Shown in pieces: positions 18,814 to 28,271 of a stretch of 64,000 nucleotides of DNA. This DNA is from Alphaproteobacteria bacterium SO-S41 (GTDB lineage Bacteria > Pseudomonadota > Alphaproteobacteria > Micropepsales > Micropepsaceae). The stretch is from positions 4,340,001 through 4,404,000 of the forward strand of contig AP024629.1 in the NCBI GenBank assembly GCA_019670725.1, in the 5' to 3' direction. The notes beneath the pieces are model-generated. The model saw only the letters and a program-made list of their open reading frames with translations. It was not told the DNA's origin and made no database searches. The translations under genes were made by a program, and so were the position numbers. Every line of letters starts with the position of its first letter. Within the stretch, counting starts at the first letter, position 1.

Positions 18814-18846
18814 GACGCGGCTCTCAAAAGAGGCCGCGTCATTTTT
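18814..18846 (+). terminator. Rho-independent terminator
   Basis: GACGCGGC (18814-18821) pairs with GCCGCGTC (18833-18840), with an extra CTC/GAG inner stem, and is followed by ATTTTT. It would end the DUF883 transcript and any RNA made from the structured element just upstream. Confidence 0.85.
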
Positions 18847-18924
18847 ATGCCTGCCGCCCGCCTGGATGTTGTGACACGCTGAGGCGCCGGTAAGGGGACC
18901 GGTGCGCGTGCGGGGGCAGCGGTC

Positions 18925-19404
18925 ATGATTCTGGGTCTTCCTATCTTGGTGTTCGTCCATGTGGTGATCAGCCTGATCGCCATCGTCGCGGGACTGCCGG
19001 TCGTGCGGGCCTTCCTAGGCAACCGCATCTCGTCCTGGACGCCGGCCTTCCTGCTCTTCACCGTGCTGACGACGCTGACCGGCTTCGTGCTGTTCGACGG
19101 TCTCACGCCCGCCTTCTTCACCGGCCTCATCTCGACCGCCGTGCTCGCGGCGGCGCTCTATGCCTTTTACGGCAAGGGGCTCGTGGGGCCGTGGCGCTGG
19201 ATCTATGTCGTCAGCGCGATGGCGGCCTTCTATCTCAACTGCTTCGTGCTGGTCGTGCAGTCCTTCCTGAAGATCGCGCCGCTGCACGCGCTCGCCCCGA
19301 CCGGCGGCGAGCCGCCCTTCGCGGCAGCGCAGGGCGTCGTGCTGGTCGCCTTCATCGTTTTCGGCTGGCTGTCGGTGAAGCGCTTCCGCGGCCCGGCGCT
19401 CTAG
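18925..19404 (+). CDS. Four-helix membrane protein of unknown function
   Basis: The 159-residue protein is made of about four membrane helices (residues 1-25, 38-58, 66-84 and 94-116) plus a final one near 135-152, with short loops. I do not recognise a named family. It lies after the terminator of the DUF883 gene and 65 bp before an enoyl-CoA hydratase gene that has its own strong ribosome binding site. Confidence 0.7.
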   Translation: MILGLPILVFVHVVISLIAIVAGLPVVRAFLGNRISSWTPAFLLFTVLTTLTGFVLFDGLTPAFFTGLISTAVLAAALYAFYGKGLVGPWRWIYVVSAMAAFYLNCFVLVVQSFLKIAPLHALAPTGGEPPFAAAQGVVLVAFIVFGWLSVKRFRGPAL

Positions 19405-19469
19405 CAAGACGGCGCCCGTCGCGCTCTACTCCCATGAGGGCCGGCAAGAGCCCCAAGGGAGGACTGACG

Positions 19470-20228
19470 ATGGGCGCCTATCGCACGATCGAGCTGGAGC
19501 GGCGCGGCGGCATCGCGACGCTCGCCTTCAACCGGCCGGATCGTCTCAACGGCATCACCAACGCGATGATGCGCGAACTGCATCACGCATTGCGGACGCT
19601 CGACGGCGATCCGGATTTGCGCGTCCTCATCCTGACCGGCCGCGGCAAGGGCTTCTGCCCCGGCGCCGACGTGACGCACTATGCCGATGGCGGCGCGGAC
19701 GAGGCGCTGCGCAGCGAATATTTCGACATCACCCGCCTGCTGCACGAAATCTCCGCCGTCACCATCGCAGCGATCAACGGCGCCTGTGCGGGTGCGGGCC
19801 TTGGCTGGGCGGCCGCCTGCGATCTTCGCTATGCCGCCGAAACTGCGAAGTTCAACTCGGCCTTTCTCGGCGTCGGCATCTCCGGCGACATGGCCCTGCC
19901 CTGGCTGCTGCCGCGCATCGTCGGGGCGACGCGGGCGCGCGAGCTCTGTTTCTTCCCGCGCAAGTTCACCACGGTGGAGGCGCTGGACTGGGGCTTCCTG
20001 CTCGGCGCCTATCCTGCCGAGAACCTGATGCGCGAAGTCGAAGCCCGCGCCGCGACACTCGCCGCCATGGCGGCGCCGGCGCTGATGGGGATGAAGCAGA
20101 ACTTCATCTCCGGCGAGACCATGAGCCTCAAGGACTACATCGCCATTGAAACCGCGCGACACAGCGCGAGCGGCGCCTCGCCGGAATCGCGCGCCGCGTT
20201 CAAAGCCTTCGGAAAGGCCGCGTCATGA
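19470..20228 (+). CDS. Enoyl-CoA hydratase/isomerase family protein
   Basis: This 252-residue crotonase-fold protein has the acyl-CoA oxyanion segments GFCPGADVTHY and NGACAGAGLGWAAACD. The usual first catalytic Glu (GGGxExA) is replaced in AGLGWAAA, so it may not be a simple hydratase. The start ATG at 19470 has an AGGGAGGA ribosome binding site; the longer open frame upstream overlaps the membrane-protein gene. The stop overlaps the next start codon (ATGA). Confidence 0.85.
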   Translation: MGAYRTIELERRGGIATLAFNRPDRLNGITNAMMRELHHALRTLDGDPDLRVLILTGRGKGFCPGADVTHYADGGADEALRSEYFDITRLLHEISAVTIAAINGACAGAGLGWAAACDLRYAAETAKFNSAFLGVGISGDMALPWLLPRIVGATRARELCFFPRKFTTVEALDWGFLLGAYPAENLMREVEARAATLAAMAAPALMGMKQNFISGETMSLKDYIAIETARHSASGASPESRAAFKAFGKAAS

Positions 20229-21001
20229 CGGGTTGGTTGCGCCTGCGCCAGATCGCGCTGATCGAACCCGAACTCGAAGCCCCCATCGCCGCGCTGAAGG
20301 AGGTCTTCGGCCTCGCCGAAGGCTTTCGCGACGATCATCTGGAGGCGATGTTCGGCCTCACCAACTGCCTCCTCCCCATCGGCGAGCAGCTCCTCGAAGT
20401 CTGCGCCACCGTAAAGCCCGACACGCAAGGCACGCGCTTCATCCAGCGCCGCGGCGCGGGCGGCTACATGGTGATCCTGCAGGCTGAGCCGCACGCCGCC
20501 TTTCGCGACCGGATCGGCGCGCTCGGCGTCCGCGTCATCGCCGAGGCGGAGAACCCGGCCTATCACCTCGTCCAGCTCCACCCCCGCGACACCGGCGGGC
20601 CGATGCTGGAGGTCGATCGCCACGAGGGCGGCGACACGCCTGAAAATCCCTGGACCCACGCCGCCGGCACGAACTGGCGCCACGCCATTCGCACGGGCCG
20701 CGTCAGCGCCATCGCCGCGGCGGAAATCCAGAGCGACGACCCCGCCGTCACCGCCGCCCGCTGGTCGATCCTGCTCGACCGCCCCGTGCACACCCCGCAT
20801 GACGGCACGCACCGCATCGCACTCGACGGCAGCGATTTGCGCTTCGTCAGGACGAGCGACGGCCGCGGCGAGGGCCTCGGTGGCATCGACCTCCGCGCCA
20901 CCGACAAGGCCGCCGTCCTCGCCGCCGCCAAGGCGCGCGATCTGCCCATCGACGGCGACACAGTTACCCTTGCGGGCCTGCGGTTCCGGCTGGTGCCCTA
21001 A
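20225..21001 (+). CDS. VOC-fold (glyoxalase-like) family protein
   Basis: This 258-residue protein resembles two fused VOC (glyoxalase/bleomycin resistance) halves. The N-terminal half opens LRLRQIALI and contains YHLVQLHPRD. The C-terminal half ends with TVTLAGLRFRLVP. Metal ligands cannot be assigned with confidence. The 4-bp overlap with the enoyl-CoA hydratase gene suggests the two act together on a CoA-linked substrate, which is inference. Confidence 0.75.
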   Translation: MTGWLRLRQIALIEPELEAPIAALKEVFGLAEGFRDDHLEAMFGLTNCLLPIGEQLLEVCATVKPDTQGTRFIQRRGAGGYMVILQAEPHAAFRDRIGALGVRVIAEAENPAYHLVQLHPRDTGGPMLEVDRHEGGDTPENPWTHAAGTNWRHAIRTGRVSAIAAAEIQSDDPAVTAARWSILLDRPVHTPHDGTHRIALDGSDLRFVRTSDGRGEGLGGIDLRATDKAAVLAAAKARDLPIDGDTVTLAGLRFRLVP

Positions 21002-21009
21002 CCTGGCTC

Positions 21010-21038
21010 TTGACAGATCCTGATAATATTCCTATACC
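21010..21038 (+). promoter_or_regulatory. Probable sigma-70 promoter upstream of the class III ADH gene
   Basis: TTGACA (21010-21015), a 17-nt spacer, then TATACC (21033-21038). The surrounding CCTATACC fits alphaproteobacterial -10 regions. It gives a 5' leader of about 220 nt before the gene. The leader holds a G-tract/C-tract palindrome but no evident small gene. Confidence 0.55.
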
Positions 21039-21137
21039 TACTCCGTGGGTCATGGGATGCGGGGGAGGTGCGCAGGACTGCCGATGAGCAGAGCTCGCCC
21101 GACCATGTACCGCTGCGCCTCATCGCCCGCATGGGGA

Positions 21138-21151
21138 GGGGGTACACCCCC
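21138..21151. promoter_or_regulatory. GGGGGT-AC-ACCCCC palindrome, possible operator
   Basis: GGGGGT (21138-21143) and ACCCCC (21146-21151) form a perfect inverted repeat with a 2-bp centre, 114 bp before the class III ADH start. G-tract/C-tract palindromes are typical operators of the CsoR/RcnR/FrmR family, and FrmR represses formaldehyde-detoxification genes. No frmR gene is in the window, so the assignment is inference. Confidence 0.4.
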
Positions 21152-21265
21152 ACAAAATTTCCAAGATCAATTCCACCCCACGCCTGGGACGGGGGCAGCA
21201 AGGGTCGCCTTCCCGCTCGGACGCGGGTAAATCCACGTCATGTCGTTCCCAGCTGAGGAGTTCCC

Positions 21266-22375
<1,110 letters not shown>

Positions 22376-22382
22376 TCCCGTC

Positions 22383-23216
22383 TCACAACCGCGCCGCGTG
22401 GAACGCGACGTGGTCCGGCGTAAAGCTGGCGATGAAGAAGTAGGAGTGGTCGTAGCCGGCATGGCGGCGCACGGTGACCTTCCGGCCCGCCTTCGCTGCG
22501 GCGGATTCGATCAGCTCCGGCTTCAGCTGGTTTTCCAGGAACTGGTCGCTGAGGCCCTGGTCGATCAGAATGTCGTCGAACGCGGTACCCGCGCCGTCCT
22601 CGATGAGCGCGCAGGCATCATGGGCGCGCCACGCCGCGCGATCCGGCCCCAGATAGGCCGTCAGTGCCTTCTCGCCCCAGGGGCAGTTCAGCGGCGAGAC
22701 GATCGGGGCGAAGGCGCTGACCGAACGGAACATCTCGGGGGTCTTCAGCGCGATGGTCAGCGCGCCGTGCCCGCCCATGGAATGACCGGTGATGCCGCGC
22801 CGCGCGGGATCGGCGGGGAAGTTCGCCCGCACGGCGTCCTGCAGATCCCGAGTGATGTATGAATACATCCGGAAATGCGGCGCCCAGGGCGCCTCGGTCG
22901 CATCGACATAGAAGCCCGCGCCCTGGCCCAGATCATAGGCGGGATCGTCGGCGACACCCTCGCCCCGCGGGCTGGTATCGGGCGCGACGATCATCAGCCC
23001 CGCCTTCGCGGCAGCGCCGTAGATGCCGGACTTCACCGTGAAATTCTCTTCCGTGCAGGTCAGTCCCGCGAGGCAGAAAAGCACCGGAAACGGTCCTTTG
23101 CCCGCCGGCACGAAGACCGAGAACCGCATCGGCATGCCGGTCGCGGCGCTGGCATGGCGGATGACCGACAGGCGGCCGCCGAACAGCGCATGGCTGGCGA
23201 GGGTTTCGAGGCTCAT
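22383..23216 (-). CDS. fghA: S-formylglutathione hydrolase
   Basis: This esterase hydrolyses S-formylglutathione to formate and glutathione, completing formaldehyde oxidation after FrmA. The 277-residue alpha/beta hydrolase has the nucleophile elbow GHSMGGHGA, a CLAGLTCTEENF oxyanion region and the HAGYDHSYFF catalytic histidine motif. The ATG at 23216 gives the usual N-terminus; the upstream extension is not needed. It converges on frmA. Confidence 0.95.
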   Translation of the reverse strand: MSLETLASHALFGGRLSVIRHASAATGMPMRFSVFVPAGKGPFPVLFCLAGLTCTEENFTVKSGIYGAAAKAGLMIVAPDTSPRGEGVADDPAYDLGQGAGFYVDATEAPWAPHFRMYSYITRDLQDAVRANFPADPARRGITGHSMGGHGALTIALKTPEMFRSVSAFAPIVSPLNCPWGEKALTAYLGPDRAAWRAHDACALIEDGAGTAFDDILIDQGLSDQFLENQLKPELIESAAAKAGRKVTVRRHAGYDHSYFFIASFTPDHVAFHAARL

Positions 23217-23362
23217 GACGAACTCCGCAAATGACGACCGCCCAGTCCTAAGCGGATCGTGCGCCGTAGGAAATGGCGCGCGCATGACAATGAAGCGGCG
23301 CTTGACCCTCGCTTCAGCGCCATGCCTTGCTCCGCCTTTGCCCCTCGGCTAGAGCCCGCCCC

Positions 23363-24394
23363 ATGACCATTGCCCGCGATATCGCCGCCGCCGTCGGCAA
23401 CACCCCTTTGATCGAACTCCGCCGCGCCAGCGCCGCCACCGGCTGCACCATTCTGGGCAAGGCGGAGTTCATGAATCCCGGCCAGTCCGTGAAGGACCGC
23501 GCCGCACTCTTCATCATCCAGGACGCGGTGGCGAAGGGACTCTTGAAGCCCGGCGGCGTGATCGTCGAGGGCACGGCGGGCAATACCGGCATCGGCCTGG
23601 CGCTGGTCGGCAGCGCCCTCGGGTTCCGCAGCGTGATCGTGATCCCCGACACGCAGAGCCAGGAGAAGAAGGACATGCTGCGGCTGGCGGGCGCTGAGCT
23701 CGTCGAGGTCCCGGCCGTTCCCTACGCTAACCCCAACAACTACGTGAAGGTCTCCGGCCGCATCGCCGAGGCGCTGGCGAAGTCGGAACCGAACGGCGCG
23801 ATCTGGGCGAACCAGTTCGACAATGTCGCGAACCGCCAGGCCCATGTCGAAACCACCGGCCCCGAAATCTGGAACCAGATCGGCGGCAAGGTCGACGGCT
23901 TCGTCTCGGCGGTCGGCACCGGCGGCACGCTGGCCGGCACCGCGATCGCGCTCCGCGCCCGCAACCCGAAGGTTCAGATCGCCCTCGCCGACCCTTTTGG
24001 CGCCGCGCTGCACAGCTTCTACACGACCGGCGAGCTGAAATCGGAAGGCTCCTCGATCACCGAAGGCATCGGCCAGGGCCGCATCACCGCGAACCTCGAA
24101 GGCTTCACGCCCGACCACTCCTTCCAGATCCCCGATGCCGAGGCGGTGCAGGTGGTGTTCGACCTGCTCCAATATGAAGGCCTCTGCCTCGGCGGCTCGT
24201 CCGGCATCAATGTCGCGGGCGCGGTACGCCTCGCCAAGGTGCTCGGCCCCGGCCACACGATCGTGACCATCCTCTGCGACTACGGCACGCGCTATCAGTC
24301 CAAGCTCTTCAACCCCGCCTTCCTGCGCGAGAAGAACCTGCCGATCCCCGAATGGCTTGAACGGCCGTCCACGACGGACAAGCAGCTGGTCTGA
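23363..24394 (+). CDS. Cysteine synthase A-type PLP enzyme
   Basis: This enzyme would make cysteine from O-acetylserine and sulfide. The 343-residue fold-type II PLP protein has the PLP lysine in NPGQSVKDRAA (Lys44) and a substrate loop EGTAGNTGIGLA. The C-terminal GGSSGINVAGA phosphate loop is also present. The length is slightly above that of CysK, with extra residues at the C-terminus. A role as a cystathionine beta-synthase-like or CysM-type enzyme is possible. The ATG at 23363 gives the standard start. Confidence 0.87.
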   Translation: MTIARDIAAAVGNTPLIELRRASAATGCTILGKAEFMNPGQSVKDRAALFIIQDAVAKGLLKPGGVIVEGTAGNTGIGLALVGSALGFRSVIVIPDTQSQEKKDMLRLAGAELVEVPAVPYANPNNYVKVSGRIAEALAKSEPNGAIWANQFDNVANRQAHVETTGPEIWNQIGGKVDGFVSAVGTGGTLAGTAIALRARNPKVQIALADPFGAALHSFYTTGELKSEGSSITEGIGQGRITANLEGFTPDHSFQIPDAEAVQVVFDLLQYEGLCLGGSSGINVAGAVRLAKVLGPGHTIVTILCDYGTRYQSKLFNPAFLREKNLPIPEWLERPSTTDKQLV

Positions 24395-24397
24395 CGG

Positions 24398-25141
24398 TCA
24401 ATCCGCCATGCGGAACTTGATCGTCACCTGATAGCGGCGCGGGCCGGTGGCGGCGGGCGGGTTGAAGCGCCATTGCGACAGCGCGACGATGGCCGCCTGC
24501 TCGAACCAGCCCGGTGGCGTCGCGCCGGCGATGCAGGCCGGGCTGACCGCGCCGCTGGCGAAGACGTCGAGCTGCACCTCGACGCTGCCCTCGATACCCT
24601 CTTCTTCGGCGCGCGGGGGATAGACCGGCTTCTCGCGATAGAGGGGCTTCGGCACATTCGGGCCGAAGGCGACGGTTTCGGCGTCGAAGGCCTTCGGGCA
24701 GGGCGGCAGCAGCGGCTGACGCGGCGGCGGCTCGACCCAGGAGAGGCCGAAGAGCGTCGCGACGCGCACCAGATAGCGGCCGCCGGGGATCGACGTGTTG
24801 GGCACGCGCGGCGTCGCGAATTTCAGCCCCGCGACTGCCAGGATCGCCGCGCCTTCCAGCCCCACGCTGCGATCATCGACATAGACGCAGCGGATGAGCG
24901 CCGTGTTGTCCTCGTTGAGGCCGATCACCAGCCCGGCGCTGATCGAGGACAGGCCGACGATGAAGGGCAGTTCGGTCAGCGATGCGGAGTCGTTGGTGAG
25001 CGGCGCAGGCGAGGCCGTCGCCACATCCTCAGCGCCGCAGGCCGGCACCGGCCAGATCACTGGTCCGGCGAGAGCCGGCCGCAGGCTCGCAGCCAGCAGC
25101 AGCAAGGCGGCCGCGCCGCAGACCCGTTTCAACAAACGCAA
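24398..25141 (-). CDS. Secreted TonB C-terminal domain protein
   Basis: The 247-residue protein has an N-terminal signal peptide (about residues 1-25). The C-terminal 90 residues match the TonB_C fold: PLYREKPVYPPRAEEEGIEG-type start, VEVQLDVFASGAV, and FEQAAIVALSQWRFNPP. It lacks the N-terminal membrane anchor and long proline spacer of true TonB, so it is probably a periplasmic TonB-like protein rather than the energiser. The middle region is not recognised. It converges on the cysteine synthase gene with a 3-bp gap. Confidence 0.75.
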   Translation of the reverse strand: MRLLKRVCGAAALLLLAASLRPALAGPVIWPVPACGAEDVATASPAPLTNDSASLTELPFIVGLSSISAGLVIGLNEDNTALIRCVYVDDRSVGLEGAAILAVAGLKFATPRVPNTSIPGGRYLVRVATLFGLSWVEPPPRQPLLPPCPKAFDAETVAFGPNVPKPLYREKPVYPPRAEEEGIEGSVEVQLDVFASGAVSPACIAGATPPGWFEQAAIVALSQWRFNPPAATGPRRYQVTIKFRMAD

Positions 25142-25311
25142 CTCCCGCTCTCCATTCCCTGTAACTCTACGGCAAGCCTCGATGTCACTCGCGCGACGAA
25201 TTCATTTCGCACCTGCGACATAAGGCGCGGCGCTCTTCGTGAATGCGGCGCTATCCTTCTCTCGGGGTTGCAGCGGATCGGCTGGCGGTCCGCTGAAAAG
25301 CGGGGTTCATC

Positions 25312-26868
25312 ATGAGCGAGGCGCACGGCTACAGCGACAGTGATCGAAAAGAAGACCTCAAGGTCCTTCATTCCATGGGCTACGCCCAGGAACTCGACCG
25401 GCGGATGGGGACGTTCTCCAACTTCGCCATTTCCTTCTCCATCATCTGCATCCTGTCGGGCGGCATCAATTCGCTGGCCCAGGCGACCGCGGGCGCCGGC
25501 GGCGCGGCGATCGGCATCGGCTGGCCGCTTGGGTGTCTCGTCTCCGGGGTCTTCGCCGTCGCCATGGCGCAGATCTCCTCCGCCTATCCGACCGCCGGCG
25601 GGCTCTATCACTGGGGCTCGATCCTGGGGAACCGCTTCACCGGCTGGGTGACGGCCTGGTTCAACCTGCTCGGCCTCATCACCGTGCTGGGCGCCATCAA
25701 TGTCGGGACGTATTACTTCTTCTTCGGCGCCTTCGGCGCGATGCTGGGGATGGAAGATACCGTCGCCGTCCGCATCGGCTTCCTCGCCGTGCTGACCGGC
25801 GTGCAGGCGCTGATCAACCATATGGGGATCGGCCTCACCGCCAAGCTGACGGATTTTTCGGGCTATCTGATCCTCGTCACCTCGGTCGTGCTGACGGCCG
25901 TCTGCCTCCTCGCCGCCGACAGCTACGATATCGGCCGGCTCTTCACCTTCGCCAATTATTCGGGCGATGCGGGCGCCGGCGTCTGGCCCGCGACCTCGGG
26001 GCTCTGGGTCTTCCTGCTCGGCCTGCTGCTGCCGATCTACACGATCACCGGCTATGACGCCTCGGCCCATACGTCGGAAGAAACCGTCAATGCGGCGAAG
26101 TCGGTGCCGCGCGGCATGGTCGCCTCGGTCCTGTGGTCGGCGGTCTTCGGCTATCTCATGCTCTGCAGCTTCGTGCTGATGATCCCCGACATGGACGCCG
26201 CCGCCGCGCAGGGCTGGAACGTCTTCTTCTGGGCCATGGACACGCAGGTGAATCCGAACCTGAAGCTCGCGCTCTATGTCGCGATCTTCATCTCGCAGTT
26301 CCTCTGCGGTCTCGCCACCGTCACCTCGGTGTCGCGCATGATCTTCGCCTTCTCGCGCGACAAGGGCCTGCCGGGCTCCAGCCTGCTCGCCAAGGTCAGC
26401 CCGCGCTTCCGCACCCCGGTCGCCGCGATCTGGGTCGGCGCGACGCTGGCAGTATTGTTCGTGTGGGGCTCCTCGCTCGTCACGATCGGCGAGACGCCGG
26501 TCTATACGATCGTCGTCTCGTGCACGGTCATCTTCCTCTTCTTCTCCTTCGTCATCCCCATCACGCTCGGCCTCTTCGCCTGGGGCACCGCGAAATGGGA
26601 CCGGATGGGGCCGTGGAATCTCGGCGAGGCGGTGTTCAAGCTGTTCGCCGTGCTCTCGATCGCCGCGATGGTCCTCATCTTCGTGCTCGGCATCCAGCCG
26701 CCGAACCAGTGGGCGCTCTACATCACCGTCGGCTTCCTGGTGCTGACGGGCGTCGTGTGGTTCGGGCTGGAGAACTGGCGCTTCAAGGGTCCCCCGATCG
26801 GCGATCAGGTCGCGGCGCGGCAAGCCGAGATCGCCGCTGCCGAGCGGGCCGTCGGCGAAACCGGCTGA
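25312..26868 (+). CDS. APC-superfamily amino acid/amine permease
   Basis: The 518-residue inner-membrane protein has about 12 membrane helices. The first helix carries NFAISFSIICILSGGI, and a conserved ITGYDASAHTSEET loop is typical of the amino-acid-choline-GABA transporter branch. The ligase gene starts 4 bp downstream. The cargo is probably the amine used by the enzymes that follow. A 7-bp hairpin (25271-25295) lies upstream of the ATG. Confidence 0.88.
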   Translation: MSEAHGYSDSDRKEDLKVLHSMGYAQELDRRMGTFSNFAISFSIICILSGGINSLAQATAGAGGAAIGIGWPLGCLVSGVFAVAMAQISSAYPTAGGLYHWGSILGNRFTGWVTAWFNLLGLITVLGAINVGTYYFFFGAFGAMLGMEDTVAVRIGFLAVLTGVQALINHMGIGLTAKLTDFSGYLILVTSVVLTAVCLLAADSYDIGRLFTFANYSGDAGAGVWPATSGLWVFLLGLLLPIYTITGYDASAHTSEETVNAAKSVPRGMVASVLWSAVFGYLMLCSFVLMIPDMDAAAAQGWNVFFWAMDTQVNPNLKLALYVAIFISQFLCGLATVTSVSRMIFAFSRDKGLPGSSLLAKVSPRFRTPVAAIWVGATLAVLFVWGSSLVTIGETPVYTIVVSCTVIFLFFSFVIPITLGLFAWGTAKWDRMGPWNLGEAVFKLFAVLSIAAMVLIFVLGIQPPNQWALYITVGFLVLTGVVWFGLENWRFKGPPIGDQVAARQAEIAAAERAVGETG

Positions 26869-26872
26869 CATC

Positions 26873-28240
26873 ATGGACGCGCGCGACGTCAAGACAGTAG
26901 CCGACGCTCGGGCCATCGTCGAAGGCCGCGGCCTCACCCATGTGAAGGTCGGGGTCTTCGACGCCGACGGCGTCATGCGCGGCAAGTATATGGCGCGCGA
27001 GAAGTTCTTCGCCGCGCTCGACAAGGGCTTTGGCTTTTGCGACGTCGTGCTCGGCTGGGACTCGAACGACCAGCTCTACGACAACGTGAAATACACGGGC
27101 TGGCACACCGCCTATCCCGACGCCAATGTCCGCATCATCCCCTCGTCCTGCCGCGACGTGCCGTTCGAGGGCGAGATGGTGCTCTTCCTCGCCGAGTTCG
27201 AAGGCGCCGCGGAGGCGATCTGTCCCCGCGGCGTGCTGCGCAAGGTGCTGAAGCGCGCCGCCGATGCCGGGATCACGGTCAACGCCTCCGCCGAATTCGA
27301 GTTCTTCGTGTTCGACGAAACGCCCGACAGCGTCAGGGCCAAGAACTATCAGGGCCTGAAGAACATCACGCCGGGCTTCTTCGGCTATTCGATGCTGCGC
27401 TCTTCCGTGCACGCCGATTTCTACAACGAGCTGCTCGCACTCTGCGAAAAGATGCGCATGCCGCTGGAGGGCCTCCACACCGAAACCGGCCCCGGCGTGC
27501 TGGAGGCGGCGCTCATCTATGACGAGGCGCTGGAATCGGCCGACCGCGCGGCCCTCTTCAAGACCTTCACCAAGGTGCTCGCCCAGAAGCGCGGCTGGAT
27601 GGCGACCTTCATGGCGAAATGGTCGAAGGATTGGCCGGGCCAGTCCGGCCACCTCCACGTCTCGCTGAAGGATGAGGCGGGGAAGAGCCTCTTCTACGAC
27701 GAGGGCAAACCCTACGGCATGTCCGACCTCCAGCGCTGGTTCGTCGGCGGCCAGCAGGCGCTGATGCCGGAGCTGCTGGCGATGATCGCCTGCACGGTGA
27801 ACTCCTATACCCGCCTCATCCCCGGTTTCTGGGCGCCGACCGATGCGACCTGGGGCATCGAGAACCGCACCTGCGCGCTCCGCGTCATTCCCGGCGGGCC
27901 GAAATCGCAGCGGGTCGAGTACCGCATCGCCGCCGCCGACATTAATCCCTATATCGCCCTCGCCTGCGCGATCGGCTCGGGCCTGTGGGGGATCGAGAAC
28001 AAGATCGATCCGGGCGAGCCCATCAAAGGCAATGCCTACGAGATCAAGACTTCGTCACATCGTCCTTTGCCGCGGACGTTGTATGAAGCGGCGGAGCGGC
28101 TGGAAGCCAGCGGCGCGGCGCGCGAATTGTTCGGCGACGCGTTCGTTGAGCACTACGCCGCCACGCGGAAATGGGAAGAGCGCGAGTTCCGCAAAGCCAT
28201 CACCGACTGGGAGATGGCGCGCTATTTCGAGATCATCTGA
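26873..28240 (+). CDS. Glutamine synthetase-like gamma-glutamyl-amine ligase
   Basis: This 455-residue protein belongs to the glutamine synthetase fold: ASAEFEFFVFDE (metal glutamates), LHTETGPGVLE, QSGHLHVSL, and the RVEYRIAAADINPYIAL arginine/glutamate segment. The length, lack of an adenylylation loop and neighbours place it with the PuuA / IpuC / GlnA4 gamma-glutamyl-polyamine, -isopropylamine or -ethanolamine ligases rather than true GlnA. The cluster contains an alcohol dehydrogenase and an aldehyde dehydrogenase, which suggests an amino-alcohol substrate. Confidence 0.85.
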   Translation: MDARDVKTVADARAIVEGRGLTHVKVGVFDADGVMRGKYMAREKFFAALDKGFGFCDVVLGWDSNDQLYDNVKYTGWHTAYPDANVRIIPSSCRDVPFEGEMVLFLAEFEGAAEAICPRGVLRKVLKRAADAGITVNASAEFEFFVFDETPDSVRAKNYQGLKNITPGFFGYSMLRSSVHADFYNELLALCEKMRMPLEGLHTETGPGVLEAALIYDEALESADRAALFKTFTKVLAQKRGWMATFMAKWSKDWPGQSGHLHVSLKDEAGKSLFYDEGKPYGMSDLQRWFVGGQQALMPELLAMIACTVNSYTRLIPGFWAPTDATWGIENRTCALRVIPGGPKSQRVEYRIAAADINPYIALACAIGSGLWGIENKIDPGEPIKGNAYEIKTSSHRPLPRTLYEAAERLEASGAARELFGDAFVEHYAATRKWEEREFRKAITDWEMARYFEII

Positions 28241-28271
28241 GCCCGCAACGACGGGTTCGAGGGAGTATCCA

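Noticed and set aside
25271-25295. 7-bp hairpin before the permease ATG considered as a riboswitch
   Set aside because: Too small and lacking any known aptamer features or terminator.
25129-27024. Long minus-strand open frame opposite the permease gene (631 codons)
   Set aside because: It is a compositional shadow of the APC permease frame: highly charged, no family motifs, no ribosome binding site.
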